Part shown: positions 56,285-57,196 of the stretch, piece after piece
Layout: each line of letters opens with the position of its first letter
Position numbering within the stretch: position 1 is the first letter of the stretch
Origin: Acinetobacter sichuanensis
GTDB lineage: Bacteria > Pseudomonadota > Gammaproteobacteria > Pseudomonadales > Moraxellaceae
Length of the DNA stretch: 57,196 nt
Direction of reading: 5' to 3'
Assembly (NCBI RefSeq): GCF_003024515.2
Contig: NZ_PYIX02000027.1
Span: 1 to 57,196 of the forward strand
Made by a program: the position numbers and the translations under genes
Notes under the pieces: generated by a model
What the model was told of the DNA's origin: nothing
The model's input: the letters and a program-made list of their open reading frames with translations, nothing else
Databases searched by the model: none

Positions 56285-57037
56285 TCATAATTCACTCACC
56301 TTAATTGCACTCACTCCACTTAGTACCGCCAAATCATAACGAGACTCAGCAGGTCGGCTCGTTTTCCCATACCAACGAAACTCTTGAAATTCACCATCGG
56401 AATATAATGCATAAGAAACAGCATTGCCTTGGTTCCCACCTAAGCAGACTAATTTTTTAGTTTTTTGATCACGACCTACAACAAAGCAAACATGACCACC
56501 GCCCTTGCGAGTTTTAATTGCAACACATCCGTAGGCAGGCTTAGCGAGTTTTGATCCGTAGTTCACATAATCAAGTGCCCGGTACCAATGCTTTGGATAT
56601 TTTACACCTGCAGTCTTTAAGCAATGAGCTACGAAAGTTCCACACCACGGTGTTTCATCATCGGTGAACCAACCACCAAGTCCTTCGATCCATCCTAAGA
56701 TAGTTTTGTTATGTTGCTTACCTACAATTTCACGCAAGCCAATATGTTTTTTCGCTTCAACCATCCACGCCAAATCATTGGTTGCTTGTGGGGTAGCTAA
56801 AAGGCTATTAATGCCATTTAATTGTGGTGCATGTAGCTCTGGTTGATAGATCTTCTTGCCGATCAAGCCAAGCAATGGAATTACAATTCCAACAACTACG
56901 GCTTCATGCTGTTTTGGAATGAGCTGAAAATCTAATGCCCATTGCAACAATGGAATTAGTACAAGCATAAAAAAAGCTACCAACATTGGGAGCTTCACGG
57001 AAAGATATTTCCACGCATTTTGATCAATCAATTTCAT
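56285..57037 (-). CDS. phage-type peptidoglycan hydrolase with N-terminal membrane segments (TIGR02594-like)
   Basis: The C-terminal half resembles the TIGR02594 family of phage or prophage cell-wall hydrolases with a CHAP-like Cys/His active site. The probable nucleophile is in DDETPWCGTFVAHCL (about residues 127-141). The histidine is in KGGGHVCFVVGRD, and the following polar site is in CLGGNQGNAVSYA. The N-terminal 60 residues contain two hydrophobic helices (LPMLVAFFMLVLIPLLQW and AVVVGIVIPLLGLIG), unlike a simple endolysin, so the enzyme is probably membrane-tethered or exported by signal-anchor. Length 250 aa. It overlaps the next gene by 14 bp. Confidence 0.8.
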   Translation of the reverse strand: MKLIDQNAWKYLSVKLPMLVAFFMLVLIPLLQWALDFQLIPKQHEAVVVGIVIPLLGLIGKKIYQPELHAPQLNGINSLLATPQATNDLAWMVEAKKHIGLREIVGKQHNKTILGWIEGLGGWFTDDETPWCGTFVAHCLKTAGVKYPKHWYRALDYVNYGSKLAKPAYGCVAIKTRKGGGHVCFVVGRDQKTKKLVCLGGNQGNAVSYALYSDGEFQEFRWYGKTSRPAESRYDLAVLSGVSAIKVSEL

Positions 57038-57196
57038 TTTTTAACTCACTTCTTAAATCATTCATTCGTTGTTTATGTTTAGCTTCATACATTTCAATTT
57101 CATGTAACTCTTGTTCACGCTTGTCTTTACGTTTTTGGAATTGGCGATTTGATAAAAAGTTCATGAAGCTAATAATTAAGCCTGCTAAACCAATAC
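57024..57196 (-). CDS. partial membrane/coiled-coil protein of a phage lysis module
   Basis: The frame runs off the right end of the window and ends with TGA at 57024-57026, overlapping the ATG of the hydrolase gene by 14 bp. The visible 56 residues are a hydrophobic segment (IGLAGLIISFMNFL) followed by a highly charged coiled coil (QKRKDKREQELHEIEMYEAK). That pattern suits a spanin-like or holin-associated protein. The overlap indicates coupled translation with the hydrolase. The N-terminus is beyond the window, so the family cannot be fixed. Confidence 0.6.
   Translation of the reverse strand, partial: IGLAGLIISFMNFLSNRQFQKRKDKREQELHEIEMYEAKHKQRMNDLRSELKNEID

Overview
The window looks like chromosomal DNA of an Acinetobacter-like gammaproteobacterium (Moraxellaceae). 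The evidence is very AT-rich DNA with A/T-rich spacers, an AlkK-type acyl-CoA synthetase, a clpS-clpA pair, a lone ruvC, a compact leucine-degradation operon, and an intergenic repeat that I recall as common in Acinetobacter. This assignment is by recognition only; nothing was searched.

Layout. Positions 1-4.2 kb are accessory and gene-poor: two small hypotheticals, an initiator tRNA, a P4-type tyrosine integrase with no recognisable cargo, and a CAT-anticodon tRNA (probably Ile2). Positions 4.5-12.8 kb hold housekeeping genes: ruvC, nnr, queG, bioB, an alkK-like ligase and a riboflavin synthase family gene. Positions 12.8-17.5 kb carry an SMR efflux pump with its TetR regulator, then a run of small hypothetical, secreted and lipocalin-type genes. 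Positions 17.7-20.3 kb are an arsenic cassette (arsC divergent from arsR-acr3-arsH) that is visibly richer in GC than its neighbours and whose arsH is frameshifted. Positions 20.4-40.2 kb are mostly core: a Sel1 protein, pepN, yebC, an acyltransferase, a YnfA protein, clpA/clpS, argC, metK, fxsA, yceI, cysK, plsB and a methyltransferase. Positions 40.3-50.9 kb form a leucine/isovalerate catabolic unit. An acyl-CoA synthetase and a TetR regulator diverge from acyl-CoA dehydrogenase, methylcrotonyl-CoA carboxylase beta, enoyl-CoA hydratase, carboxylase alpha, HMG-CoA lyase and both CoA-transferase subunits. Together these convert isovaleryl-CoA to acetyl-CoA and acetoacetate and then activate the acetoacetate. 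Positions 51-56 kb hold an MFS transporter, a TonB-dependent siderophore receptor with a Fur-like box over its first ATG, and a VIT/CCC1-type iron/manganese transporter. The last 0.9 kb is the edge of a prophage lysis module.

The least ordinary signals are three very small genes or transcripts (around 4.1, 10.0 and 14.4 kb), each with independent support from a terminator or a strong ribosome binding site. Others are a quasi-palindrome-type insertion that breaks arsH, several sharp palindromic operator candidates, and a composite palindromic repeat after plsB. I did not find a convincing large novel defence or biosynthetic system.
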